This document shows, piece by piece, positions 27,201 to 34,631 of a stretch of DNA of 64,000 bases. Under the pieces are notes generated by a model that searched no databases, was not told the DNA's origin, and saw nothing but the letters and a program-made list of their open reading frames with translations. The DNA is taken from assembly GCF_014196715.1 (NCBI RefSeq), contig NZ_JACIEF010000001.1:168872-232871 (forward strand), given 5' to 3'. The DNA comes from Pedobacter zeae (GTDB lineage: Bacteria; Bacteroidota; Bacteroidia; Sphingobacteriales; Sphingobacteriaceae). A program made the translations under genes and the position numbers. Position 1 is the stretch's first letter; each line of letters opens with the position of its first letter.

Positions 27201-28263
27201 CCAAAATACCAACACCCCAGGTTTTTTCGCCTGCCAGTTTCTTGGTTTCTTCGATCAGGTTTTTTGCCGATGCTCCTTTTAATAAGGAAAGGGCAATAAA
27301 TGATAGGGCGCCGGCTTCAGAAACGGCATCGGCAAATGGTGCTACATCGCTTACCCTGGTCATCGGCCCCTGTGCAATCGGATAGGTGATGTTCAGGTCT
27401 TGCGCAAGCGGGTTGTTTGCTCTAATTATATTAATGGCTTTGGCTTGTTTTAAATGGCCGTAAATGGCCTCTTTGATGCCGAAAACCAGTTTATCTAGCT
27501 TTTTATACCTGGCTACCAGGTCGATAGACAGCGCAATATCCTGACCCATAGGAAGATAGTTGCTTTCCAGCTCATAGCCCTTAAAATATTTTTGAAGCTC
27601 TGCATAACCTGCGTCTTCCGCCAATGCCGGCGAATTTGGACGGGCCAATACGCGGCAATTATCGATCAGTTTGGTTTCAGTACCACTTAATTTAGCACAA
27701 ACATTCTTTAGATCTTCAGGAGCAGAACACTCGGGGAACAAGGCCAGCTGGCTATCCAATATAATCCCGGCTGCACCCTGGGCCATTAAAGAGGCAGCAG
27801 TATGTATACCAACGCCACCCTGAACCCAAACCGGGATGTTAACCGCTTTAATAATCCGTTGAAACAATACAAAAGAAGATTCGTAAGCTACACGGCCGGC
27901 CCCTTCGTTACCTTTTACGATAATTCCGGCAGCACCGTTTTTTTGTGCAGCTAAGGCAGTATCGAGATCGAACACCTGGTAGATGATTTTTGCGGTGGTT
28001 TTAGCTTTTAATGCAAAATCATAGGGCATGATAATTAAACTTACTTCGGCAGGCAGATCAATATCAAGTAATGCGGCCGAATGAATGCTTACACCGAAAT
28101 CGTTGAGTTCCGATGCTAAAACGGATTGAAGTGCGTTTTTGGCTTCGGCTAAATCATGTCCAAGACTGAGAACAGGAAAGCAATCTGCTTTTTGTAAATG
28201 TAAAACCAATTTACTGTCAGGGATTTCGAAGGGTGTTGTTCCAATAATAGCGTGTTTGTTCAT
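21223..28263 (-). CDS. PUFA-synthase-like megasynthase TIM-TIM(ER)-KS-AT-ACP-ACP-KR
   Basis: 2346 residues. Domains: (1) nitropropane-dioxygenase-like TIM barrel, about 1-230, with NEGAGRVAYESS where Arg124 stands at the usual catalytic His; (2) second NPD/FabK/PfaD-like barrel, about 285-600, with FEGRECGGHVG (His428) and AGGIHDAFS, presumed flavin enoyl reductase; (3) KS, 645-1075, DAACASS (Cys831), EAHGTGT, KTQIGH; (4) AT, about 1160-1460, AGHSYGEL (Ser1275) and CAFHSP; (5) two ACPs with DLSIDSIKRVE and DLSIDSIKRME (Ser1692, Ser1802), the hallmark tandem carriers of PUFA synthases; (6) ketoreductase, about 2010-2346, GGAQGIT and TDYAAANS (Tyr2264). No dehydratase or thioesterase, so the partner at 16727 must complete the cycle. 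Fusion of the PfaD-like reductase to the PfaA-like part, and its doubling, are unusual. First gene of the cluster. Confidence 0.92.
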   Translation of the reverse strand: MNKHAIIGTTPFEIPDSKLVLHLQKADCFPVLSLGHDLAEAKNALQSVLASELNDFGVSIHSAALLDIDLPAEVSLIIMPYDFALKAKTTAKIIYQVFDLDTALAAQKNGAAGIIVKGNEGAGRVAYESSFVLFQRIIKAVNIPVWVQGGVGIHTAASLMAQGAAGIILDSQLALFPECSAPEDLKNVCAKLSGTETKLIDNCRVLARPNSPALAEDAGYAELQKYFKGYELESNYLPMGQDIALSIDLVARYKKLDKLVFGIKEAIYGHLKQAKAINIIRANNPLAQDLNITYPIAQGPMTRVSDVAPFADAVSEAGALSFIALSLLKGASAKNLIEETKKLAGEKTWGVGILGFAPQELRDEQQEYILAAKPPVLLIAGGRPSQAKPFEKAGIKTFLHVPSASLLDMFLKEGAKRFVFEGRECGGHVGPLSSMVLWEKQIERLLKEENADQISVFFAGGIHDAFSTAFISVMTAPLAAKGMKIGVLMGTAYLYTKEAVSTGAILDKFQQEAMQANETVLLETAPGHETRCLNSAFATFFNEEKQKLQAEGLDKKEIWAKLESLNVGRLRIAAKGIERRGDELVKINEAEQTDLGMYMIGQVAPMHKEVMSLLDLHQDVADNNYTHILNATLPAPPVKKTKALDVAIVGMACIFPGAKNLEEYWRNIILGKDSVTEVPDERWSKELYYNPDSTDGDMSHSKWGGFIPRIDFDPLEFGIPPQSLAAIEPTQLLTLLVAKQAMQHAGYADGGVDNENVSVIIGAEGGNDLANSYSFRGYYKQVLGEMPAELDAALPKTTEDSFPGILANVISGRITNRLNLGGRNYTVDAACASSLAAIDLACQELFLEKSDMVLAGGADLHNGINDYLMFSSTHALSKKGRCATFDAEADGIALGEGIAMIVLKRYEDALRDGDTIYSVIKGVGGSSDGKSLGLTAPRKNGQVNALERAYNQAGITPSLIGLVEAHGTGTVVGDKTEISALTDMLNQSGATAGQTHLGSVKTQIGHTKCAAGIAGLIKATLSVYHGIKPPTINLKTPNSFYNPQTSPFAFHTEAGLWMEEKRYAGVSAFGFGGTNFHAVLESAKNTADKNSILKSWPSELFVFRGDTYEEAKTRAISVKNLLELNDQIELKDIAYSLATADTKPVQLSIVANNAEDLVMKIDLVLSGVESKDTYLTQKQDGKVAFMFPGQGSQRVNMARDLFVVFPEMRKLLKAYPEYEKILFPNTVFNDAEAKAQRERIKDTRMAQPLLGIVDLAIANFLKSLGIVPDMVAGHSYGELPALCFAGAFEEEALVYLSAERAKSILNAVENGDPGTMLAVSAKQEDLTQYLSNIEAVYPVNFNAPTQCVIAGSTEAISKLAAVLKEAKVSFRPLEVACAFHSPLVAKSKQLYQDVLSGVNFSDLKIPVWSNTTAKEYPTKADAVKERLTDHLIKPVLFVDELRDMYAAGARVFVEVGPGKVLSGLTKSCIGKDEVILHTEDQGQNKLSNLLGTLAGYMATGREIKLEKLFEGRSVKTIKLDEPSNYKKSPAIWYVNGQHAVPSTGKLPANGASPITKPITLMNNTSTLTENQQVNNSAKDLMMQEYLYSMKMLIQAQRDVMLSFLGQAPAAMPSPVINQPLTSYHTPQPVPVENQITVKQEIPQAQTIEAIPPAAVQKDIKQVLLQIVSDKTGYPQEMLGMEMDLEADLSIDSIKRVEIIGALRNELGGFSQLNLPEDKIMEQLAGLKTLSSLVNWITENTAQPKTVVAAVPVAPAASEPEQAKFSLDQLKSVILEVVSEKTGYPKEMLGLDLDLEADLSIDSIKRMEIIASLKEKIGFGSQSDQADDLMEKLAAIKTLNALVNWIAEVETESSEVLTEAKKLIEESIDDQTVKEKLSRLRFELTPAALTITEAAILKGQRFALTDDGGGQAMKIKKVLEKHGAIADLVNFEDPLDGYQGLIILNMFEAQRKVGILDHFATIKKLNFDTVKWVYLIADTKQYFNDQSDISFLRNYQGYSGFFKSLDREYEHTKCRFISLETKMTPDEITNITLNEILNPDKPSEIIYNDNKRHIMELVPQPLITETDAHIHLDKDAVVMVLGGAQGITAELMIHFAKDYPCTYILVGRSANPIASANEASSSLKTKDEIRQYLIKQGEIKKPAEIEQETNRIYKNNQILRSIKTLEEGGSTVIYESLDLKDEEALTRLINQVYQEYGRIDGVVHGAGLLEDKLFSSKTSESFGRVFDTKVTPLRVLAEQLRPETQFVILFSSIASVYGNRGQTDYAAANSVMDKYAWALKQKIQGKVMAINWGPWKGAGMVSPTLEKEYQRRGIALIPLQDGMETFLNELKYGKESQVLIMAGNTWT

Positions 28264-28337
28264 GGCTTTAGATTTTTCTACTACTTCTGTTTGGTGGATA
28301 ACTCAAAGCAAAACATAATGGTTCTTTATGTCTGCCG

Positions 28338-28384
28338 TAATACACAATAACACAGTTTTTTAGTGTTATAATTAATGTGTATTA
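28338..28384. promoter_or_regulatory. Nested inverted repeat upstream of the synthase operon
   Basis: Left arm TAATACACA plus ATAACAC (28338-28353); right arm GTGTTAT (28363-28369), a six-base bulge, then TGTGTATTA (28376-28384). Both stem segments pair perfectly (7 and 9 bp). It lies about 75 bp before the ATG at 28263. It can be read as four related half-sites (GTGTTAT / TGTGTATTA), that is, an operator for a dimeric regulator, or as a hairpin in the 5' leader. Confidence 0.6.
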
Positions 28385-28952
28385 TTAATTAGACTAATAT
28401 ACGAATTCGTTAAGTCAAATTGTTCGTTAAAATCAAAAATGAATGAACTGAATAAGTGTTTGTAAAACTACAAATTCTGTCATTTAAAAATGAACTTTAT
28501 GAACAAAATTTTATTAATAATCTCATTTATGCTTTTTTTATAGGTGATGTTTTACATTCATATACAAAAAAAGCCCTCATATATTGGGATAATATTAATA
28601 ATGGGTTAATTTACGAATTAATTTTTGTAATTAATTGATTTATTATGATTTGTGTTTAATTTTTTTTAGTTTTTTAAATGAAAAAGGTTAAATTTTTATT
28701 GATTTTATGTTATGAAATAGTATTTATCTTGTTGTTGTCAGGTATTAGATGATGTTGCGGTATTTTAATCAAAAAATGCACGCATTTATTTTGTATTTTA
28801 TATTGTATATATTTGTATTTTTAATTAGTATTAAAAAATAAATATTTGTCATTTTTTACGTTTGCTTCACGTGCGACATCAGCTAAAAGACATTAAATTT
28901 TTTAATATTCTGCTTACTCCCGGTTCTATTTAATGATTGTTTTTATATATTC

Positions 28953-28985
28953 GTTAAATAAATGTCTGTAAGACGTTTATTTAAC
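28953..28985. promoter_or_regulatory. Palindromic operator candidate, pectin site 1
   Basis: GTTAAATAAATGTCT, gta, AGACGTTTATTTAAC: 14 of 15 positions pair. Its core (28957-28981), AATAAATGT-N7-ACGTTTATT, recurs with the same 7-base spacing at 38242-38266. It lies 262 bp before the GH127/146 start. Confidence 0.6.
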
Positions 28986-29246
28986 CAAATTTTACAGATA
29001 CACCATTCCGGATAAGTTAATCGCCGGGCCGGTGGTGAAGCAAACCTGGGTAGTATGAGCAGTCAACATTTTATCAAGCCATTCATTTCTGCGGGCTTCG
29101 TGTTCAGATCTATATGCATGCACCGGAAAAATCGATTACAAATTTGATTTGGTACCGGAACGGTTGTGTAGGGCTATATACCCATTTTACCAGCTGATGT
29201 TAAACCAGATAGAAACTAATACCTGTTTATTAAGAAAATTTTAAAA

Positions 29247-31592
29247 ATGAAAAAAATAATTGCCACCGTTTTAATCAGCGCCTTGTGTGGATCTGTTTTC
29301 GGGCAAACTGCTTTACAGCCATTTAGTTTAACAGAAGTCCGCTTGCTCGATGGGCCTTTTAAACAAGCCCAGGAAACAGATAAAAAGTATATGTTATCGC
29401 TGGATCCAGATAGGCTTTTAGTGCCATATTTAAGGGAAGCAGGATTAAAACCGAAGGCTGCATCTTATGGAAACTGGGAAAATACGGGTTTAGACGGGCA
29501 TATTGGCGGACATTATTTATCGGCCCTTGCTTTAATGTATGCAGCCACAGGCGATATAAAGGTAAAGGAGCGCATGGAATATATGATCGCCGAACTGGAT
29601 AAATGTCAGCTCCAGAATGGCGATGGCTATTTGGCGGGTATCCCGGGTGGCAAGCAAATGTGGAAAGAAATTAAAGCCGGAAATATCAAGTCATCCAGTT
29701 TTTCACTGAACGGAAAATGGGTACCCCTGTACAATATCCATAAAATTTATGCAGGGCTGTACGATGCTTACGCTATTGCGGGCAATGCAAAAGCAAAGCA
29801 AATGCTCCTTAAACTGACGGATTGGTGTATCGATATGGTCTCCAATTTATCCGATCAGCAAGTACAGGAATTGTTAAAAAGCGAACATGGAGGATTGAAT
29901 GAAACTTTTGCTCATGTTTACGCCATAACGGGTAACCCGAAGTATCTTCAATTGGCAAAACGGTTTTCAGATCAATCCATTCTCAATCCTTTATTAAAAA
30001 ATACAGATGCCCTGAACGGTTTGCATGCAAATACGCAGATTCCGAAAGTGATCGGCTTCGAACAGATTGCTTTACTGGATAAGGATGCTGCCTGGGCAGA
30101 TGCAGCTGCTTTCTTTTGGAAAACGGTAGTAGAGCATAGAACAGTAGCCATAGGCGGAAATAGCGTAAGAGAACATTTTCATCCTGCCAATAACTTTTCT
30201 TCGATGACCGAATCACGCGAAGGACCCGAAACCTGCAATTCTTACAACATGCTGAAGCTGACTAAACAGTTGTTTTTAGCTGCTCCTTCCAATACCTACC
30301 TTGATTATTACGAACGGACACTGTATAACCATATCCTTTCTTCGCAGCGGCCCGAAGGCGGTTTTGTCTATTTTACGCCCATGCGGCCAGGTCACTACCG
30401 TACCTATTCAAGTCCGCAGGAAAGTTTCTGGTGCTGTGTAGGCTCGGGATTGGAAAATCATGGAAAATACGGAGAACTGATTTATGCACACCGTGCGAAT
30501 GATCTATATGTGAATCTTTTTATCCCTTCAACCTTAAACTGGAAAGAAAAAGGCATTCGGCTTACGCAGCAAACCCTTTTCCCGGATGCTGAGTATACAA
30601 CGGTTAAACTTCAGTTAAAAAGCAAACAGCGTTTTGCCTTGCATTTCCGTCGGCCTGCCTGGGCAGCGCAGGGGGAAATGGCTGTGCTGATCAACGGAAA
30701 AAAGGTAACTGCCAAAAGCGAGGCAAATGGGTTTGCCAGTATCGATCGTATTTGGAGTACCGGCGATGTGATTAAGATCTCCCTGCCGATGCACACCACT
30801 ACAGAATTTATGCCCGATGGCTCTGATTGGGTAGCTTTCCTTCACGGTCCGGTTGTGCTAGCTGCTGAACTGGATACTTTAAACCAGCCGAATTTAACTG
30901 CTGATGGCAGCAGGATGGGGCATATTGCTTCAGGAGCCTTATTGCCGATTGCTGATGCACCATTGGTTACCGGTGCAAAAAATACGCTCGCAAATGAAAT
31001 TATGCTGACGGATAAAAACAACTTAACTTTTAATGCTCAAAATGCGATCTTCCAGCCCAAATACAAATCGTTAAAATTAGTTCCTTTTTACACCCTTGCC
31101 GAAAAGCGGTATGTGGTATATTTTCCTTACAGCAGTGCTGAGGCATTGCCAGCTCGGGCAAAGGCGATTAAGCAGGCTGAAGAAGAAAAGATGAAAATGG
31201 AACAGAAAACGGTCGATCTGATCAATACAGGTGAACAGCAGCCAGAATCTGACCACAATTTTAAGGGAGAACAAACAGATAACGGAACTTACCAGGAAAG
31301 ACATTTTAGAAATGGCAAAGCCTGGTTTAGCTATGTACTTAAAAATAAAGAGTTATCAGCCAATAAGCTTGTATTAACCTATTTTGGGCAGGAAAAGAAC
31401 AAAAACTTCTCTATACTGATCAACGGTGTTACAATTGACAATGTAAAGCTGGATGGGGGCAAGGGGAATGTTTTTTTTACGCAGGAATACCAGATCCCAA
31501 AAGAGTTGTTAAAGGGAGAATTAGAAGTGAAATTCGTTGCCGGTGAGGGATCGGCTATAGCCAATATATATGAAGTGAGGTTGGTGAAGTAA
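29247..31592 (+). CDS. Secreted beta-L-arabinofuranosidase, GH127/GH146 type
   Basis: 781 residues with a signal peptide (1-19, VFGQ). The (alpha/alpha)6 catalytic domain (DUF1680) carries the zinc/thiolate site of the family: Glu328 and Cys330 in GPETCNSYNM and the pair Cys396-Cys397 in FWCCVGSGLENHGK, matching the Cys nucleophile arrangement of HypBA1-like enzymes. A beta-sandwich follows (about 430-640), then a C-terminal domain (about 665-781, PESDHNFKGEQTDNGTY) typical of the Bacteroidota members, which points to GH146 over classical GH127. Predicted to release terminal beta-L-arabinofuranose from pectic arabinan. It stands alone on its strand, divergent from the synthase cluster. Confidence 0.9.
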   Translation: MKKIIATVLISALCGSVFGQTALQPFSLTEVRLLDGPFKQAQETDKKYMLSLDPDRLLVPYLREAGLKPKAASYGNWENTGLDGHIGGHYLSALALMYAATGDIKVKERMEYMIAELDKCQLQNGDGYLAGIPGGKQMWKEIKAGNIKSSSFSLNGKWVPLYNIHKIYAGLYDAYAIAGNAKAKQMLLKLTDWCIDMVSNLSDQQVQELLKSEHGGLNETFAHVYAITGNPKYLQLAKRFSDQSILNPLLKNTDALNGLHANTQIPKVIGFEQIALLDKDAAWADAAAFFWKTVVEHRTVAIGGNSVREHFHPANNFSSMTESREGPETCNSYNMLKLTKQLFLAAPSNTYLDYYERTLYNHILSSQRPEGGFVYFTPMRPGHYRTYSSPQESFWCCVGSGLENHGKYGELIYAHRANDLYVNLFIPSTLNWKEKGIRLTQQTLFPDAEYTTVKLQLKSKQRFALHFRRPAWAAQGEMAVLINGKKVTAKSEANGFASIDRIWSTGDVIKISLPMHTTTEFMPDGSDWVAFLHGPVVLAAELDTLNQPNLTADGSRMGHIASGALLPIADAPLVTGAKNTLANEIMLTDKNNLTFNAQNAIFQPKYKSLKLVPFYTLAEKRYVVYFPYSSAEALPARAKAIKQAEEEKMKMEQKTVDLINTGEQQPESDHNFKGEQTDNGTYQERHFRNGKAWFSYVLKNKELSANKLVLTYFGQEKNKNFSILINGVTIDNVKLDGGKGNVFFTQEYQIPKELLKGELEVKFVAGEGSAIANIYEVRLVK

Positions 31593-31608
31593 GTTGTTTA
31601 AGATAAAT

Positions 31609-31697
31609 CGTCATCCTGAACTTGTTTCAGGATCTGTAGAAAAGGTTTTGAAGTGGGTTTTAAAAACTAAACGGATGCTGAAATAAATTCAGCATGA
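31609..31697. repeat. REP-like hairpin, gtcatcctga family
   Basis: cgtcatcctgaacttgtttc faces gatgctgaaataaattcagc followed by atg. It lies between convergent genes and may act as a bidirectional transcript end. Confidence 0.8.
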
Positions 31698-31752
31698 AAA
31701 TGCTCATGCATAAACAAGTTAAGCATGAGCATAATGGATGATTTTGAGGGTC

Positions 31753-32688
31753 TTATTGCTTTAATAAGGTATTCAGTTCTTTTGTTTTAATGGTTAATAT
31801 GGTGCCATGCCTCAATCCCTTTGGCAGGGAAATTTTATCTGAAACATCAGTCCAGGTTTTTAAATCAGCAGATTGGACTGCCCCATATTGGTGATCGCGG
31901 TACTTATCGAAATACACCATCCAGCTATTGCCGGTTTTTAAAGTTGTTGGTCCTTCAGCCCAGTAATTTCCGGTAATTGGATTTCCGGCTTTACTGTAAG
32001 GCCCGGTCAATTGATCGGCATAAGCCATTTTAATGTTTTTTTGAGCAGGCTGAGGGGTCTCATCTTTTAAAAACATGATAAACTGTTTACCGTTTTTAAC
32101 GATAGTGGCATCAATAACGTTAAAGCCCGGATCGTAAAGCAGTTTAGTTTCAGAAAAGGTTTTGAAATCTTTAGTGGTAACATAATATAAGCGGTGGTTG
32201 TAGCCGCTTTCTGCTTTCGAAGCTGTTTCGTTAAATTTACCTGTAATGGTCGTTGCCCAGTAAATCATATAGGTTTTGGTCTGCCTGTCATAAGTAATTT
32301 CCGGTGCCCAGGTATTTCGCGCCCCTTCTTCTTTGGCCATTACCGGCAGAAATTGTTGCTCACTCCAATTGATCAGGTCTTTTGAACTGGCGTAACCTAT
32401 TCCTTTATCTTTCCAGCTTACTGTCCAAACCATATGAAATAATCCATCAGCCCCGCGGATGATGCAGGGGTCGCGCATCAGTTTGTCTTTACTCACGGTA
32501 GGGGCAAGGAAAGATTGATCATTTTTAAGGGTTGTCCAATTATAGGCATCGGTACTGTAGGCCAGGTGCAAACCATCTTCTCCATTGCCTTTAAAATAGG
32601 CAAAAAGATAAACGTTTTTATGGTTTTGTGCCTGTGCCCTAAGGAAAAAGGTGAACAGTGCCAGGGAAATATATACTATTCGTTTCAT
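31753..32688 (-). CDS. Secreted GH43-type glycosidase
   Basis: 311 residues with a signal peptide (1-20, AQAQ). Five-bladed propeller signature with the GH43 residues in order: base Asp in LMRDPCIIRG, WAPEITYD, pKa-tuning Asp in NVIDATIVKNG, and acid Glu in YWAEGPTTLK. Family members are arabinofuranosidases, arabinanases or xylosidases/galactosidases; with GH51 and GH127 neighbours an arabinan or galactan side-chain role is most likely, but the subfamily cannot be fixed by eye. Last gene of a tight four-gene minus-strand operon (4 bp after GH97). Confidence 0.85.
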   Translation of the reverse strand: MKRIVYISLALFTFFLRAQAQNHKNVYLFAYFKGNGEDGLHLAYSTDAYNWTTLKNDQSFLAPTVSKDKLMRDPCIIRGADGLFHMVWTVSWKDKGIGYASSKDLINWSEQQFLPVMAKEEGARNTWAPEITYDRQTKTYMIYWATTITGKFNETASKAESGYNHRLYYVTTKDFKTFSETKLLYDPGFNVIDATIVKNGKQFIMFLKDETPQPAQKNIKMAYADQLTGPYSKAGNPITGNYWAEGPTTLKTGNSWMVYFDKYRDHQYGAVQSADLKTWTDVSDKISLPKGLRHGTILTIKTKELNTLLKQ

Positions 32689-32692
32689 TATG

Positions 32693-34624
32693 TTATTCTA
32701 CAACAACTACAAAGCCACCGAAAGGTTTCATGGAGATGTTAAAATCTGCATTGGGGCTTACTTCAGTTCGGGTAAACGATAATTCTTCGTTTCCATCGGT
32801 AATTAATGTTGCCTTTTTACCTTTATACTTCGCCAGATCAAAGTTTACTGTTTTGGCGTTGGCTTCGCCATTTATGCCTGCTATATACCATTTTGAACCT
32901 GCCTTACGCGTCATCACTACAAATTTACCAGGGTAACCATCAATCAGTTTGGTATCTTCCCAGCCCGATGGAAAGTTTTGCAGGAACGATTTAACGTAAG
33001 CTGGAACAGTAGCTATCCCATCAGGAGATTCGGCTAGGTGTTGAATGCCTGATTGAAAAATTACGGGAAGGGCTAATTCAAATGCACTGGTTGTTTTGCG
33101 CTTAATATTTGGAATTTTAGTGAGATTCATTGGAGTAAAATCCATTGGATCGAAAATATTCCTTGTAAACGGAATGGTGGTGGCGTGCGTAGGCTCCTGG
33201 TCGGCATCGTACTGGCTGAAAGTGATAAATTCCATGCCTTTGATTGATTCCATGGTAAGCAGGTTCGGATAAGTACGCTGCCATCCCCTTGGCAGAGTAG
33301 CACCGTGGCAGTTTACACTTAAACCAAATTTGGCCGCATCTTTAAAAAGCTCCAGGTAATAACGGATCATTGATTGACCATCGCCTCCAAAAAAGTCTAC
33401 TTTTATCCCTTTAATGCCCATTTTTTGAAGTAAGGCAAATTCTTTCAGGCGACTTTCTTTTGTGGTTAATTTATTTTTAGGCGTGTATTTTACGGTATTC
33501 CAATCTCCTGCCGAGTTGTACCAGAGCAACAGGCTTACCTTTTTTGATTTGGCATAATCAGCCAGTTCCTTCATTTTTTCGTAGCCTATTTTGGTATCCC
33601 AATCGGCATCAATCAGGCAGTATTCCCATTTCATATCCGCCGCAAAATCGATATATCTTTTCTGCACATCATAAACAATCGAATCATCTTTCAGCATGAT
33701 CCAGCTCCATGAAGCTTTACCGGGTGGGAATAAATCCGGGTTGATGTTTGCCTTTGCCGGATCAGCCAGGTCTGTACCTAAGGTAGATTCGGTTACTTTT
33801 TTAAGACTGCCGATAGCGATTACCCTCCATGGACTATACCAGGGCAGGGTAGATTCGGGATTTACATTCTGATTGGTAAAAGCTTCTCTGGGATCAGGAA
33901 AGCCTACCTGGTAATTTCCATCGGGCGAATTTTGTTTTAACCGGGTGGCGCAGTAATTGCCATCTAAACCTGTTTCGGTAATGAGTAACCAGGTATCTTT
34001 ATAATTAAAAAGCGCCGGATACACCCAACCGGCAGCGGTTGGGGCAGGTGTACCTACATTGATCTCTTTTTTATAATGTTCTTCGTACGACGGATTGGTG
34101 CTTTCAAAGCCGGTTTTGGCTACCGCCATAGGCTGCATCCATGCTTTGGTAGCGGCAAAGAAATGAAAAGCTGTTTTTTCTTCGGTTATTTTTTTGAGCT
34201 GCTTATCGCCATCAGGGAAGTAATAACGGAAAGCTACGCCATCATCAGACACCTGGAAAATAACATCGATTTTTTTGGAAGAGGCATTTTGCAGGTGAAG
34301 AATTCTCCTGTTGGCCAGGTATTGATTGTTTAATCTTTTGCCGTTCTTTAAAGTGTAATTGTCTTTGATGAGGTCATTTTTAGAAACCGATAGGATCGAC
34401 AGGTTTTTGGAAAAGTCAGCATCTTCCCTGACCAAGCCAAGTAAGGAATTGGATAATACCGGGCTGGCATTTCTATTAATGCTGTAAAAAAGCGATTTGT
34501 CTTGAAGGAAAACAGAAACTGTAATTGTTTTATCAGGACTTGCAATTTCGTATCTGGTTTGACCCATTAATATTTGAGTAACCGAAAGCAGTAAAAATAT
34601 GATGCTTGTGATTTTATATTTCAT
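32693..34624 (-). CDS. Secreted GH97 glycosidase, retaining subgroup
   Basis: 643 residues with a signal peptide (1-21, LMGQ). The N-terminal beta-super-sandwich (about 25-290), the TIM barrel (about 300-530, FPPGKASWSWIMLKD, CLIDADWD, LLLWYNSAGDW) and the C-terminal beta domain fit GH97. The segment MGIKGIKVDFFGGDGQ carries an Asp where the retaining alpha-galactosidase branch has its nucleophile, in contrast to the Glu bases of SusB-like inverting enzymes. Likely substrate: alpha-galactoside or beta-L-arabinopyranoside caps on pectic side chains. Spacing is 7 bp from the GH51 gene upstream and 4 bp to GH43. Confidence 0.88.
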   Translation of the reverse strand: MKYKITSIIFLLLSVTQILMGQTRYEIASPDKTITVSVFLQDKSLFYSINRNASPVLSNSLLGLVREDADFSKNLSILSVSKNDLIKDNYTLKNGKRLNNQYLANRRILHLQNASSKKIDVIFQVSDDGVAFRYYFPDGDKQLKKITEEKTAFHFFAATKAWMQPMAVAKTGFESTNPSYEEHYKKEINVGTPAPTAAGWVYPALFNYKDTWLLITETGLDGNYCATRLKQNSPDGNYQVGFPDPREAFTNQNVNPESTLPWYSPWRVIAIGSLKKVTESTLGTDLADPAKANINPDLFPPGKASWSWIMLKDDSIVYDVQKRYIDFAADMKWEYCLIDADWDTKIGYEKMKELADYAKSKKVSLLLWYNSAGDWNTVKYTPKNKLTTKESRLKEFALLQKMGIKGIKVDFFGGDGQSMIRYYLELFKDAAKFGLSVNCHGATLPRGWQRTYPNLLTMESIKGMEFITFSQYDADQEPTHATTIPFTRNIFDPMDFTPMNLTKIPNIKRKTTSAFELALPVIFQSGIQHLAESPDGIATVPAYVKSFLQNFPSGWEDTKLIDGYPGKFVVMTRKAGSKWYIAGINGEANAKTVNFDLAKYKGKKATLITDGNEELSFTRTEVSPNADFNISMKPFGGFVVVVE

Positions 34625-34631
34625 CTTTGAG

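Larger units (their letters stand above)
28264..29246. other. AT-rich divergent control region between synthase cluster and pectin locus
   Basis: 983 bp without a credible gene (a 60-codon frame at 28456-28638 is low-complexity AT and is rejected). It holds a nested inverted repeat near the synthase start, a long very AT-rich stretch (about 28380-28990), one TATATTTG matching the -7 consensus on the plus strand (28808-28815), and a palindrome shared with the other pectin promoter (28957-28981). Confidence 0.7.

Noticed and set aside
28456..28638. 60-codon plus-strand frame between the synthase cluster and GH127/146
   Set aside because: Very AT-rich, low-complexity translation, no start context; falls in a control region.
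28808..28815. TATATTTG as a firm promoter of the GH127/146 gene
   Set aside because: A TTG lies upstream at only about 14 bp, not the usual 19-21, and the region is so AT-rich that chance matches are expected.
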